A stretch of DNA of 64,000 nt from Novosphingobium sp. (GCF_019748365.1 NZ_JAIEPN010000091.1:1-64000), one strand, 5' to 3'; numbered from the stretch's first letter, positions 1-9,263 are shown. The notes: a model not told the origin generated them from the sequence alone. Numbers and translations: made by a program.

Positions 1-657
1 AGGGCCTACGAGATGATCCGCGACATGATCCTTTCCGGGGACTTGCCCTCTGGGGCAAAGATCGGCGAGGAGGCGCTGGCGGAGCAATGCGGGGTCTCAC
101 GCACCCCGATCCGGGAGGCGCTGGGGCGGCTCGAAGCCGAACTGCTGATCCGCCGGAGCGATACGCAGCGCAGCTTCGTGGCCGACTGGTCGCTGGAAGA
201 TGTCGAGGAAGTGTTCGAACTGCGCGGCCTGCTCGAAAGCCGCGCGGCGCGCCGCGCGGCCACCCGCATCAGCCACAGCCAGATCGAGCGGCTGAAGACC
301 CATCACGCCGCCATTGGCCGGGCCATCCATGCGCCAACGCCCGATACGCAGCAGTTTGTCGAGCATAACCATCTGTTTCACAGCGTTATTCTGGAAGCCT
401 CGGCTTCGGCCGAACTGACCAGCATGCTGGCGCGGATCATCGAGCGGCCGATTGTCCACCGCACGGCGCGGAACTATTCATTCGACGATCTCAAGCGTTC
501 GCATCGCCAGCACGGCGAGCTCGTCGCCGCGTTCGAGCAGCGCGATCCGGCCTGGGCGGAAGCAGTCATGGTCTCCCACATCCGCCGCGCTTTCCACACT
601 TACGCCAACGCACATATCGACCAGCGCATTCCGGATGTGGCGCAAGCCGCTGAATAG
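1..657 (+). CDS. GntR-family regulator, FCD (FadR) type, 5' end cut by window edge
   Basis: The frame is open from base 1 (AGG GCC TAC GAG ATG), so the ATG at 13 is probably internal and a few N-terminal residues lie outside the window. The N-terminal winged helix carries the GntR recognition-helix signature SRTPIREAL. From about residue 75 onward the protein is all-helical and looks like an FCD ligand domain, with HNHLFHSVI and later HRQHG and MVSHIRR giving the usual metal-binding histidines. Proteins of this type are usually local repressors released by an organic acid or acyl ligand. The catabolic operon starting 66 bases downstream, with a GntR-like palindrome in its promoter, is the likely target (inference). 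Confidence 0.9.
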   Translation, partial: RAYEMIRDMILSGDLPSGAKIGEEALAEQCGVSRTPIREALGRLEAELLIRRSDTQRSFVADWSLEDVEEVFELRGLLESRAARRAATRISHSQIERLKTHHAAIGRAIHAPTPDTQQFVEHNHLFHSVILEASASAELTSMLARIIERPIVHRTARNYSFDDLKRSHRQHGELVAAFEQRDPAWAEAVMVSHIRRAFHTYANAHIDQRIPDVAQAAE

Positions 658-693
658 GCGCGAAGAAAGCGGGCTGAGGGTGAGCCCCCTTGA

Positions 694-707
694 TTTTGTA
701 TCCAAAA
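694..707. promoter_or_regulatory. Candidate GntR/FCD operator
   Basis: The inverted repeat TTTTG-TATC-CAAAA lies in the 66-base gap between the GntR gene and the lyase gene. It overlaps a possible -35 element (TTGATT, 690-695). The shape, a short AT-rich dyad around GTAT, resembles operators of FadR/VanR-type regulators. Autoregulation plus control of the downstream operon is inferred. Confidence 0.45.
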
Positions 708-723
708 CTGCGATTGTCCGCCC

Positions 724-1647
724 ATGGCATCAGCAAGCATAGACTTTGTCGAGGTCGGTCCGCGAGACGGCCTTCAGAATGAGCGGACGGTGGTTTCCAC
801 CGCGGACAAGCTCGAGCTGATCGCGCGCGCGATCGCGGCCGGTGCCCGGCGAATCGAAGTGACAAGCTTCGTGAACCCGACGCGCGTGCCGCAGATGGCG
901 GATGCCGAGGCGGTCTGCGCCGGTCTGCCGGAGCGCGAGGACGTGACATTCATCGGCCTCGTGATGAACGCGCGCGGGGCCGATCGCGCGATTGCGACCG
1001 GCAGGATCGACCAGCTTGGCGCCGTGGCCGTGGCCACCGACAAGTTTGCCATCGCCAACCAGGGCCAGACCAGCGACGAATCGGTCGAGGCCGCCAAGGC
1101 GATCATCGTCAAGGCGCGCGAGGCTGGCCTGACCGGCCAGGCCACCATCGGCGCATCGTTCGGCTGCCCGTTCGAGGGCGAAGTGGACGAAGTCCGCGTG
1201 GTGGAAATGGCGCGCCGTCTGGCAGAGGCAGGCCCGGTGGAAGTCGCCTTGGCCGATACCATCGGGGTTGCCAATCCGGCGCATGTCGCGCGGCTGGTCG
1301 CTGCCGTGCGTGCCGCCATCAATCCGCTCCCCGTGCGCGTGCATTTCCACAACACGCGCGGCACGGGCCTCGCCAATGTCTGGGCAGCGGTCTCCGCCGG
1401 CGCGGGCGTGGTCGATGCCGCGCTCGGCGGGCTCGGCGGCTGCCCCTTCGCACCCGGCGCTGCCGGCAACGTCTCCAGCGAGGACGTGGTCTACATGCTG
1501 GAACGCGCGCACATTTCGACGGGCATGGATCTTGATCGACTGATCGAGAGCAGCGCCTGGCTTTCAGATATCATCGGTCGAAAACTGCCGGGGATGGTGG
1601 CACAGGCACCGCGGTTCCCGCAGCAGCCAGCAACAAAGGACGCATAG
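724..1647 (+). CDS. Hydroxymethylglutaryl-CoA lyase family protein
   Basis: This 307-residue TIM-barrel lyase has the HMG-CoA lyase signatures: VEVGPRDGLQNE near the N-terminus, a metal-site HFHNTRGTGLANVW near residue 206, and the Cys-containing loop GGLGGCPFAPGA near 240. True HMG-CoA lyases split HMG-CoA into acetyl-CoA and acetoacetate. Family members also cleave related 3-hydroxyacyl-CoAs, so the substrate is open. The ATG at 724 has no good Shine-Dalgarno sequence. The next gene starts at the base after its stop codon, which implies coupled translation. The CoA-transferase three genes later could make the CoA thioester it cleaves (inference). Confidence 0.88.
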   Translation: MASASIDFVEVGPRDGLQNERTVVSTADKLELIARAIAAGARRIEVTSFVNPTRVPQMADAEAVCAGLPEREDVTFIGLVMNARGADRAIATGRIDQLGAVAVATDKFAIANQGQTSDESVEAAKAIIVKAREAGLTGQATIGASFGCPFEGEVDEVRVVEMARRLAEAGPVEVALADTIGVANPAHVARLVAAVRAAINPLPVRVHFHNTRGTGLANVWAAVSAGAGVVDAALGGLGGCPFAPGAAGNVSSEDVVYMLERAHISTGMDLDRLIESSAWLSDIIGRKLPGMVAQAPRFPQQPATKDA

Positions 1648-3696
1648 ATGGGTTACCGTTTGGGGGTTGATGTCGGTGGCACGTTCACCGACCTGCTGTT
1701 GTTCGACGAGACGACCGGTGCCTTCTGGCGCCACAAGACGCCATCGACCCCGCACGACAGTTCGGAAGGCATCCTCACCGGCGTCACCGCGATCTGCGAG
1801 AAGGCGAACGTCGATCCGAAGGAGATCGAATATTTCCTGCACGGGACGACCGTCGCGACGAACGCCGTTCTCGAAGGCAAGGGCGCGCGCGTTGGCCTGA
1901 TCACCACCGAAGGCTATCGCCACGTGCTGCAGATCGCGCGTTCCTACGTGCCGGGCGGCCTCGCCGGCTGGATCATCTGGCCCAAGCCGACCCCGCTGGC
2001 TGCGCTGGAAGATACCGTCACCGTGGGCGGGCGCATGGATGCATCGGGCAAGGAAGTGCGTCCGCTCGATGAGGAAAGCGTCAAGGCCGGGCTGCTCAAG
2101 CTCAAGGAACAAGGCGTCGAGGCGATCACCGTCTCGCTGATCAACGCCTACGTGAACGGTGATCACGAGGCCCGCATCGGTGCAATGGCGCGCGAGATGA
2201 TGCAGGACATCCCTGTCTCGCTGAGCCACGAAGTGCTGCCCGAAATGCAGGAGTACGAACGCACGCTGACCACGGTGGCCAATGCCGCAGTGCGCCCGGT
2301 CGTCGGCCGCTACGTCTCGAGCCTGCGCGACAAGCTGGCGGCATCGGGCATGAACGGCAAGCTCTCGCTGCTGCGTTCCGACGGCGGCCTGATGTCGGCG
2401 CAGAAGGCGGAGGAGCAGCCGGTCAACATCCTCATGTCCGGCCCCGCGGGCGGGGTGACCGGCGCGCTGTGGGTCGGCAAGAATGCCGGCATCCGCAATA
2501 TCCTGACGCTCGACGTTGGCGGCACATCGACCGACGTGGCGCTGATCGAGAATCTTGAGCCGCGCCGCCAGCGCACGACCGAAGTCGGCCACCTTTCCGT
2601 CCGCGCCTCGGCGCTCGACGTGAAGACCGTCGGCGCAGGCGGCGGATCGATCGCCTACGTGCCCGAACTCACCAAGGCGCTGCGCGTCGGCCCGCAGTCC
2701 GCCGGCGCAGTGCCGGGGCCGGTCGCCTATGGCAAGGGCGGCGAACTGCCGACCGTGACCGACGCCAACGTCGTGCTCGGTTATCTCCCGGAAAACCTCC
2801 TCGGCGGCAGCTTCAAGCTCGACCGCGAAGGCGCCAAGCGTGCGGTGCAGACCATTGCCGATGCGCTGGGGATCGACCTGATGGCCGCCGCACGCGGCAT
2901 CATCGACATCGTCAACGAGAACATGTTCGGCGCGCTGCGAATGATCTCCGTGCAGCAAGGCTATGACCCGCGCCACTTCGCGTTGATGGGCTTTGGCGGT
3001 GCCGGTCCGCTCCATGTCAACGCCGTGGCGCGGCTGATGAGCAGCTGGCCCGCCGTTTCGCCGGTTTCGCCGGGCGTGCTCTGTGCGCTGGGCGATGCGA
3101 CGACGCGGATGCGCACCGAAACCGCCCGCTCGTTCTCGCGCCTTGCGAGCCAGACGGATGCTGCGGAGCTGATCGCGATCCTGCAGGACATGGCAAACCA
3201 GACCCGCGCCGAACTGCGCGCGGATGGCCTCCCCGACGCTAGCATCGAAAGCGAGTTCGAAGTCGACGTGCGGTACGCCGGGCAGGCCTTCGAAGTGCCG
3301 CTCACGATCACCGCCGAAGCGCTGGAGCGCGATGGCATCGCCGGGATGCTCAAGCGCTTCGATGAAGAGCATCTGCGCCTCTTCACGTTCAACATGGATA
3401 CGCCGCACGAGATCGTGAACCTGCGCGCGGTTGCGCTAGGCCAGGCGCTCGATCTGCCGGCGGCGGAACTGCCCAAGGGTGATGGCAATCCCGTCGCCGC
3501 GAAGATGCGCGACCATACCTTGTGGATGGACGGCAAGGAGCAGGCAGCCGTGATCTATGATCGCGCCAAGCTGCGCCAGGGCGATGTGATCCCCGGCCCT
3601 GCCATCGTCATCGAAATGGACTCCACGACTTTGATCGAAACCGGATGTGTTGCGGTCGTCGACCGTGTCGGCAACATCCTGATCAACTTGGCCTGA
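1648..3696 (+). CDS. hyuA: Hydantoinase/oxoprolinase subunit A (ATP-dependent)
   Basis: The protein has 682 residues, typical for HyuA. The N-terminal actin-like ATPase phosphate loop GVDVGGTFTDLLLFDE is at residues 6-21, and a second glycine-rich motif, TLDVGGTSTDVALIE, is near residue 287. The family includes N-methylhydantoinase A, 5-oxoprolinase and the beta-type subunits of acetone and acetophenone carboxylases. All of them couple ATP hydrolysis to opening an amide ring or carboxylating a ketone. AAAGGA lies just before the ATG, inside the end of the lyase gene. It is paired with subunit B directly downstream. Which of the family reactions it performs cannot be read from sequence alone. 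Confidence 0.9.
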   Translation: MGYRLGVDVGGTFTDLLLFDETTGAFWRHKTPSTPHDSSEGILTGVTAICEKANVDPKEIEYFLHGTTVATNAVLEGKGARVGLITTEGYRHVLQIARSYVPGGLAGWIIWPKPTPLAALEDTVTVGGRMDASGKEVRPLDEESVKAGLLKLKEQGVEAITVSLINAYVNGDHEARIGAMAREMMQDIPVSLSHEVLPEMQEYERTLTTVANAAVRPVVGRYVSSLRDKLAASGMNGKLSLLRSDGGLMSAQKAEEQPVNILMSGPAGGVTGALWVGKNAGIRNILTLDVGGTSTDVALIENLEPRRQRTTEVGHLSVRASALDVKTVGAGGGSIAYVPELTKALRVGPQSAGAVPGPVAYGKGGELPTVTDANVVLGYLPENLLGGSFKLDREGAKRAVQTIADALGIDLMAAARGIIDIVNENMFGALRMISVQQGYDPRHFALMGFGGAGPLHVNAVARLMSSWPAVSPVSPGVLCALGDATTRMRTETARSFSRLASQTDAAELIAILQDMANQTRAELRADGLPDASIESEFEVDVRYAGQAFEVPLTITAEALERDGIAGMLKRFDEEHLRLFTFNMDTPHEIVNLRAVALGQALDLPAAELPKGDGNPVAAKMRDHTLWMDGKEQAAVIYDRAKLRQGDVIPGPAIVIEMDSTTLIETGCVAVVDRVGNILINLA

Positions 3697-3711
3697 GAGG
3701 AGGCAAAACCC

Positions 3712-5586
3712 ATGCCCGCAACCATCATCCAGACCAATCCGGCCCCCTTCGAGAAGCTGGCGATCGACCCGGTCACGCTCGACATCATCGAGAACGCGCT
3801 GCGCAATGCGCGCAATGAAATGGACGCCACGCTGAAGCGTACCGCGATGTCCCCCGGCATCCGCGAACAAGGCGACGCCTTCCCGCTGATCGCGGACCAT
3901 GCCGGACGCATGATCGTCGGCCAGTTCGGCAGCTTCATCGGCGGCTTCCTCGAGCGCTATGACGGCACGCTGGAAGACGGTGATATGATCTTCCTGTCCG
4001 ACCCCTACAGCTGCGGCGGCGCGGTGAGCCATTCGAACGACTGGCTGGTGCTGCTGCCGGTGTTCAAGAACGGCCGGCTGATCGGCTACACCGCGATGTT
4101 CGGCCACCAGGCGGATATCGGCGGCAAGGTCGTCGGCTCGATGCCGATCGATTCGCGCTCGATCTTCGAGGAAGGCGTCCGCATTCCGCCGGTGAAGATC
4201 TGGAAGAAGGGCGAATACAACGAAGACCTGATGAAGCTCGTCATGCACCAGACGCGCAAGCCCGACTGGTGCCAGGCCGACCTCAATGCGCTGATTGCCT
4301 CATGCCGCGTGGCCGCGCGCCGCGTGATCGAGATGGCGGACCGCTTCGGCGAGGACGTCTATGTCTCGGCGACCGAGGAACTGCTCGCGCGCAACCACCG
4401 CGCGATGAAGCAGCTGATCGGCATGGCGATCGGCGAGGAGCCGGTCTCGTTCGAGGACTACATCTGCGACGACGGCATGGGCGCCGGCCCGTTCAAGATC
4501 AAATGCACGATGTGGCGCGAGGGCGAGAAGGTCATTCTCGATTTTGACGGCACCGATCCGCAGAGCCAGTACTCGATCAACTTCCTGCTCAACGAGAACA
4601 TGTTCCGCATGTTCTTCGGCATCTACATGATCATGGTCTTCGATCCGCAGATCCTGTTCAACGACGGGTTCTACGATCTGATCGACGTGCGCATTCCCGA
4701 AGGTTCTCTGCTCAAGCCGAAGTTCCCCGCAGCCCTTTCGGGTCGCACCCATGCGCTGGGGCGGATCTTCGACATTCTGGGCGGCCTGCTGGGCCAGAAG
4801 ACTCCCGAGTTTCTCAATGCAGCCGGGTTCTCGTCTTCGCCGCACCTGTTCTACTCGGGCCTCGACGCCAAGGGCGAATGGTTCCAGCTGTTCCAGATCG
4901 GCTTCGGCGGCATTCCCGGCCGCCCGATGGGCGACGGGCCGGACGGGCACTCGCTCTGGCCGGGCTTCACCAATGTGCCCAACGAGTTCCTCGAGCGCTA
5001 TTTCCCGCTGCTGATCGAGAACTACGAGACCGTGCCCGACAGCGGCGGTGCGGGCCTGCACCGGGGCGGCAACGGCATCAACATGACCTACCGCTTCCTC
5101 GCCGACGGTACGATCTCGGCGCATGACGACCGCTGGTTCGTGCCGCCGTGGGGCGTCAATGGTGGCGAGCCCGGCAAGCGTGCGCGCAAGATCGTGGAGA
5201 AGCCCGATGGCACGCAGATCATCATCGGCAACAAGGTCGATGCCTACCCGGTAGAAGCGGGCGATCTGCTGCACTTCATCACCTGGGGCGGCGGCGGCTG
5301 GGGCGATCCGCTCGAGCGTGCGCCGGAACTCGTGGGCAAGGAAATCACGCAAGGGCTGGTCACGCCGGAAGGTGCCAAGGCTTATGGCGTAATCGCCAAC
5401 GACAACGGCGAAGTGGACATGGCCGCGACCGAAGCGCTGCGCGCCAAGCTGCGCGCCGAACGGCCGCCGCTGGGCCTGTTCAACTTCGGTCCGGACATCG
5501 AAACCCTGCGCGCCAACTGCGAGGCCGAGACCGGTCTCCCCGCCCCCGTCCAGCCCGTGTGGCAGACGGCGCAGGCAGCGGAGTAA
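3712..5586 (+). CDS. hyuB: Hydantoinase/oxoprolinase subunit B
   Basis: This 624-residue HyuB-family protein begins after a strong Shine-Dalgarno sequence (GAGAGGAGG) 15 bases past hyuA. Family features are the N-terminal block DPVTLDIIENALRNARNEM, the segment QGDAFPLIADHAGRMI, the glycine-rich GGAGLHRGGNGI, and a C-terminal WGGGGWGDPLER. HyuA and HyuB form the functional enzyme. The isochorismatase-fold amidase two genes on is the kind of enzyme that follows N-methylhydantoinase in creatinine breakdown. The CoA-transferase and lyase fit a ketone or acid pathway better, so the substrate is unresolved. Confidence 0.9.
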   Translation: MPATIIQTNPAPFEKLAIDPVTLDIIENALRNARNEMDATLKRTAMSPGIREQGDAFPLIADHAGRMIVGQFGSFIGGFLERYDGTLEDGDMIFLSDPYSCGGAVSHSNDWLVLLPVFKNGRLIGYTAMFGHQADIGGKVVGSMPIDSRSIFEEGVRIPPVKIWKKGEYNEDLMKLVMHQTRKPDWCQADLNALIASCRVAARRVIEMADRFGEDVYVSATEELLARNHRAMKQLIGMAIGEEPVSFEDYICDDGMGAGPFKIKCTMWREGEKVILDFDGTDPQSQYSINFLLNENMFRMFFGIYMIMVFDPQILFNDGFYDLIDVRIPEGSLLKPKFPAALSGRTHALGRIFDILGGLLGQKTPEFLNAAGFSSSPHLFYSGLDAKGEWFQLFQIGFGGIPGRPMGDGPDGHSLWPGFTNVPNEFLERYFPLLIENYETVPDSGGAGLHRGGNGINMTYRFLADGTISAHDDRWFVPPWGVNGGEPGKRARKIVEKPDGTQIIIGNKVDAYPVEAGDLLHFITWGGGGWGDPLERAPELVGKEITQGLVTPEGAKAYGVIANDNGEVDMAATEALRAKLRAERPPLGLFNFGPDIETLRANCEAETGLPAPVQPVWQTAQAAE

Positions 5587-5589
5587 GGC

Positions 5590-6792
5590 ATGGGACAGGC
5601 AGTGGCGAACGAGGGTGCTCTGAAGGGCATCCGGGTGGTCGAACTGGGTCAGTTGCTGGCAGGCCCGTTCTGCGGCCAGCTTCTGGGCGACATGGGCGCG
5701 GACGTGATCAAGGTCGAGCCGCCCGGCTCCGGCGATCCGATGCGCGACTGGGGCCTGGGCGACGACAAGGTCAACTGGGAAGTCATCGCGCGAAACAAGA
5801 AGTCGGTTTCGGCCAACTTGCGAGTGCCGGAAGGGCAGGATCTGGTGCGCCGGCTCCTCGCCACGGCCGACGTCATGGTCGAGAATTTCAAGCCGGGCAC
5901 GCTGGAAAAGTGGGGCCTTGGCCCCGATGCGCTGCACGCGATCAACCCCAGGCTGATCATCGCGCGCATGTCGGGCTATGGGCAGACCGGGCCTTATTCG
6001 GATCGCGCCGGGTTCGGCGGGATCGGCGAGGCGATGGGCGGCTGGCGCTACATCGTCGGTGAGCCGGACCGTCCGCCGAGCCGCATGGGCATTTCGATCG
6101 GTGACACGCTGACGGCGACCTATGGCTGCATGGGCGTGCTCGCCGCGCTCCATTCCCGCACCTCGACCGGCAAGGGTCAGGTCATCGACACCGCGCTTTA
6201 CGAGGCGGTGCTGCAGGTGATGGAAAGCGTGATCCCGGAATACGATCATTCGGGGATCATCCGCGAACGCTCGGGCTCGTTCCTGCCCGGCATCGCGCCC
6301 TCCAACGTCTACAAGTGCAGCGACGGCGATTTCATGATCGGCGCCAACAAGGACGCGATCTTTGCGCGGCTGGCCGAGGCGATGGGTCGGCCCGAACTCG
6401 CGACCGACCCGCGCTATGCCACCCACGTCGCGCGCGGCACCAACCAGCTCGAACTCGACGCGCTGATCAACGACTGGACCAGCACCCTCACCATCGAGGA
6501 AGTCGACGCGCTGATGATCAAGCACTCGATTCCCGCTGGCAAGGTCTACCGCGCGCCGGAAATGCTGGCCGACCCGCACTTCCAGGCGCGCGAGGCAATC
6601 ATCGAGGTCGAGACCGAACGCTTCGGCAGGCTCAAGATGCAGAATGTGGTGCCGCGCCTCTCGGCCACGCCGAGCAGCGTGCGGACCCCCGCGCCTTCGA
6701 TCGTGGGCCAGCATAACGCCGAGATCTATGGCGGGTTGCTGGGCATGGACGAGACGCAGCTGGCCGATCTTGCCGCGCGCGGGATCATCTGA
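5590..6792 (+). CDS. Class III CoA-transferase (CaiB/BaiF family)
   Basis: The 400-residue protein has the interlocked-dimer CoA-transferase fold. It opens with GIRVVELGQLLAGPFCGQLL and continues with GADVIKVEPPGSGDP. The catalytic aspartate of the family (Asp169 in formyl-CoA transferase) corresponds to Asp172 in GDTLTATYG. Enzymes of this class move CoA from succinyl-CoA or another donor to an organic acid. The start lies 3 bases after hyuB, so it belongs to the same operon. With the HMG-CoA-lyase-type enzyme upstream it could activate a 3-hydroxy-3-methyl dicarboxylate for cleavage; this pairing is inference. Confidence 0.9.
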   Translation: MGQAVANEGALKGIRVVELGQLLAGPFCGQLLGDMGADVIKVEPPGSGDPMRDWGLGDDKVNWEVIARNKKSVSANLRVPEGQDLVRRLLATADVMVENFKPGTLEKWGLGPDALHAINPRLIIARMSGYGQTGPYSDRAGFGGIGEAMGGWRYIVGEPDRPPSRMGISIGDTLTATYGCMGVLAALHSRTSTGKGQVIDTALYEAVLQVMESVIPEYDHSGIIRERSGSFLPGIAPSNVYKCSDGDFMIGANKDAIFARLAEAMGRPELATDPRYATHVARGTNQLELDALINDWTSTLTIEEVDALMIKHSIPAGKVYRAPEMLADPHFQAREAIIEVETERFGRLKMQNVVPRLSATPSSVRTPAPSIVGQHNAEIYGGLLGMDETQLADLAARGII

Positions 6793-6808
6793 GGGGAACG
6801 GGCGCGCC

Positions 6809-7456
6809 ATGAGCACCGATTACGGCGAGATCGCGGCCAACTATACCGGCGCCTTCGACGGTTCGCTGCCGTTCGGCAAGCGGCCTGCGATCATCGTGAT
6901 CGACATGGTGGAAGCCTATCTCCAGCCGGGATCGCCGCTCTATGCCGGAATCGAGGCAGCGGTGGAGAGCGCGGCCCGGCTCGTCGCGGTTGCACGGCAA
7001 TGCGGCGCGCCGGTGTTCTTCACCAATGTGGAGTATCAGCCCGGCGGAGCGGACGGCGGCGTGTTCTTCCGCAAGGTGCCCGCGCTCAAGGTGTTCGAGA
7101 AGGGCTCCCCGCTCGGCGCCTTTCCGCCGCAGCTCAGCCCTGTCGATGGCGATTTCGTGATCACCAAGCGGTATGCCTCTGCGTTTTTCGCGACGCATCT
7201 GGCGGCCACGCTGAGTTCGCTCGGCGTCGATACGCTGCTGATCACCGGCGTTTCGACTTCGGGCTGCGTGCGGGCAACGGCGCTCGATACCTGCCAGTCC
7301 GGCTTTCTGCCCTTCGTGGTGCGCGATGCCTGCGGTGATCGTCATCCGGGTCCGCATGAAGCCAACCTGTTCGATCTTCAGGCCAAATATGCCGAGGTCA
7401 TCTCGGAAGAGGCCGCCATGGCGCACCTGCTGGCCACGCAATCGGCCAAGGGCTGA
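6809..7456 (+). CDS. Isochorismatase-family amidohydrolase (N-carbamoylsarcosine amidase-like)
   Basis: The protein has 215 residues from the ATG at 6809, preceded by GAGGGGAACG. The frame is open further upstream, but that part overlaps the CoA-transferase gene. The cysteine-hydrolase triad is visible: Asp in IIVIDMVEAY, Lys in VITKRYASAFF, and Cys in TGVSTSGCVRATALD. The segment RDACGDRHPGPHEANLFDL is typical of the carbamoylsarcosine-amidase branch, which releases ammonia and CO2 from N-carbamoyl compounds. That would fit the HyuAB product if the substrate were an N-methylhydantoin-like ring. It is the last gene of the operon. Confidence 0.85.
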   Translation: MSTDYGEIAANYTGAFDGSLPFGKRPAIIVIDMVEAYLQPGSPLYAGIEAAVESAARLVAVARQCGAPVFFTNVEYQPGGADGGVFFRKVPALKVFEKGSPLGAFPPQLSPVDGDFVITKRYASAFFATHLAATLSSLGVDTLLITGVSTSGCVRATALDTCQSGFLPFVVRDACGDRHPGPHEANLFDLQAKYAEVISEEAAMAHLLATQSAKG

Positions 7457-7559
7457 CCTCTCCTTGGCTTCTCACCGAGTTCCGCTTGCGGTCGGCACAG
7501 GCGGTGCGACGCGGGGGCGCTCGGGCAGTGCGTCGTCTGGAGGCGGCAACCGCAGGATG

Positions 7560-7578
7560 TTAACTGGCCGCTAACCAT
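7560..7578 (+). promoter_or_regulatory. CtrA-type box upstream of the GT2-GtrA gene
   Basis: The sequence reads TTAA-CTGGCCG-CTAACCAT, one base off the alphaproteobacterial CtrA site TTAA-N7-TTAACCAT. It ends 47 bases before the start codon. A weak -10-like TAAGAA follows at 7596-7601, 17 bases after the box. A second box with almost the same offset precedes the minus-strand gene starting at 14006. CtrA control is inferred from the match to the known consensus. The rest of this 169-base gap shows no gene. Confidence 0.5.
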
Positions 7579-7625
7579 TCCGACCTATCTCCCGGTAAGA
7601 ATTTGGCGAGGTTCTCGGGGGCTCT

Positions 7626-9263
7626 ATGGAACTGCATACGGCACAGGCGTTTGAAGCGGAGGTGGTGCCGCTCGACGTGACGATTGTCATGCCGTGCCTC
7701 AACGAAATACAATCGCTGCGCCACTGCATGGCCAATGCGCTCGAAGCGCTTGACCGCATTCAGCGGGTCCATGGCCTCGCCGGTGAAGTGGTGATCGCCG
7801 ACAACGGCTCGACCGACGGCAGCCAGGCACTTGCCGCCTCGCTAGGCGCACGCGTGGTGAATGTCAGCCGCAAGGGCTATGGCGCGGCGATCATCGGCGG
7901 TTTCAATGCAGCCTATGGCCGCTTTCTGATCATGGGTGACTGCGACGGCAGCTACGATTTCACCGATGCGGTGGCGATGATCGGCAAGCTGCTCGATGGC
8001 GCGGACTTGTGCATGGGCTCGCGCTTCAAGGGCGGAATCGCCCCGGGCGCCATGCCCTGGAAGAACCGCTACATCGGCAACCCGGTGCTCACGGGCCTGC
8101 TCAACCTGTTTTTCCGCACCGGCATCGACGATGCGCACTGCGGACTGCGCGCGATCCGCCGGGACGCCTATCATGCGCTGAACCTGCAAGGTTCGGGCAT
8201 GGAATTCGCCAGCGAAATGGTCATCAAGGCCAGCCTGCGCAAGCTGCGGATCGACGAGGTCGCCGCGACCCTCTCGCCCGACCTGCGCGACCGCGCGCCG
8301 CATCTGCGGCCCTGGCGCGATGGCTGGCGGCATCTGCGCTATCTCTTCATGCTGAGCCCGACCTGGGCGTTTGGCGTCCCCGCCGCGCTCATTGCGGCAC
8401 TCGGGATGCTGATCCTGACCATCGCGACACTCCATGAAACGGGCCTCATCCAGACCTCGCCGTTCGGTGAAAGCTGGACCGTTATCGGGGCGATGCTCGT
8501 CTCGGGCGGGCACCTTGGCCTGATCATGGCATTGGCGACGCACCTCTACGCAAGCCGCGCCGGTTGGTCGCCGCCCGCGCGCTGGATGTTTGCGCTCGGC
8601 CGGGTGCTCACGCTGGAATCGTTCATCATCACGGGCGCCGCGCTGATCGGCGCCGCCGCGCTCGGCATTGTCACCATCGCGGGCTACTGGTCGTCGATCC
8701 ACTATCAGCCGCTGTCGACGGTCTTGCCGGTGGTGATCGCCAGCCTCCTCGGCTCGATCGGTATCCAGACCTTGTTTGCAGGCTTCCTCCTCGCCGTGAT
8801 CAGCGGACATCAGGCCAATTTCCTGAGCGACCTGCAGGCGCCCGAGCCGGCCGCCGCGCCGGGCCTCGTCAAGCAGTTCATCCGGCCGATCCCAGTCTAC
8901 AGCGTGGCTGCGGTCGCCCTCGCCGTACTGCACAATGCGATCATGATCGGGCTGGACTGGTTCGGCGTGCACTATGTGCTGTGCCAGCTCGCCAGCGCCA
9001 TGGTTCTGCTACCGGTTGGCTATCTGACCATGACGTCCGGCGCCATCTTCCGGACCCGGCGCAGCTGGGCCGCCTTTGCGAGCTATTCGGCGATCCTGAT
9101 CAGCAACCTGCCGATCTCGCTTGCCCTGCTCTGGCTCCTGCGCGGAGAAATGGCTCTGCCGATGCTGGTCGCCGCCCCGCTCTCCTCGCTGGTGCTCTAC
9201 ATGTGGAACTACGTCGCCAGCTTCTTCGCCCTCAACCGCACCGGGGAGCCGAGCGTTGCCTGA
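7626..9263 (+). CDS. GT2 glycosyltransferase fused to a GtrA-like membrane domain
   Basis: This 545-residue protein has two parts. Residues 1-240 are a GT2 polyprenyl-phosphate sugar transferase domain with IVMPCLNE, VVIADNGSTDGS, the DxD-type DCDGS and GMEFASEMVIKA. Several membrane spans follow. From about residue 425 there is a four-helix region resembling GtrA proteins, which are thought to help flip lipid-linked sugars. A fusion would make and translocate a polyprenyl-phosphate sugar in one polypeptide (inference). GGGGG precedes the ATG. It heads a tight group of sugar-modifying genes running to 12274. Confidence 0.85.
   Translation: MELHTAQAFEAEVVPLDVTIVMPCLNEIQSLRHCMANALEALDRIQRVHGLAGEVVIADNGSTDGSQALAASLGARVVNVSRKGYGAAIIGGFNAAYGRFLIMGDCDGSYDFTDAVAMIGKLLDGADLCMGSRFKGGIAPGAMPWKNRYIGNPVLTGLLNLFFRTGIDDAHCGLRAIRRDAYHALNLQGSGMEFASEMVIKASLRKLRIDEVAATLSPDLRDRAPHLRPWRDGWRHLRYLFMLSPTWAFGVPAALIAALGMLILTIATLHETGLIQTSPFGESWTVIGAMLVSGGHLGLIMALATHLYASRAGWSPPARWMFALGRVLTLESFIITGAALIGAAALGIVTIAGYWSSIHYQPLSTVLPVVIASLLGSIGIQTLFAGFLLAVISGHQANFLSDLQAPEPAAAPGLVKQFIRPIPVYSVAAVALAVLHNAIMIGLDWFGVHYVLCQLASAMVLLPVGYLTMTSGAIFRTRRSWAAFASYSAILISNLPISLALLWLLRGEMALPMLVAAPLSSLVLYMWNYVASFFALNRTGEPSVA

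Noticed and set aside
1564..3408. A 614-codon minus-strand frame opposite hyuA
   Set aside because: Shadow frame of a clear HyuA gene with typical GC-rich antisense composition.
4300..6816. An 838-codon minus-strand frame opposite hyuB and the CoA-transferase gene
   Set aside because: Both plus-strand genes have intact family motifs and tight operon spacing; the minus frame encodes a His/Arg/Asp-rich product without recognisable features.
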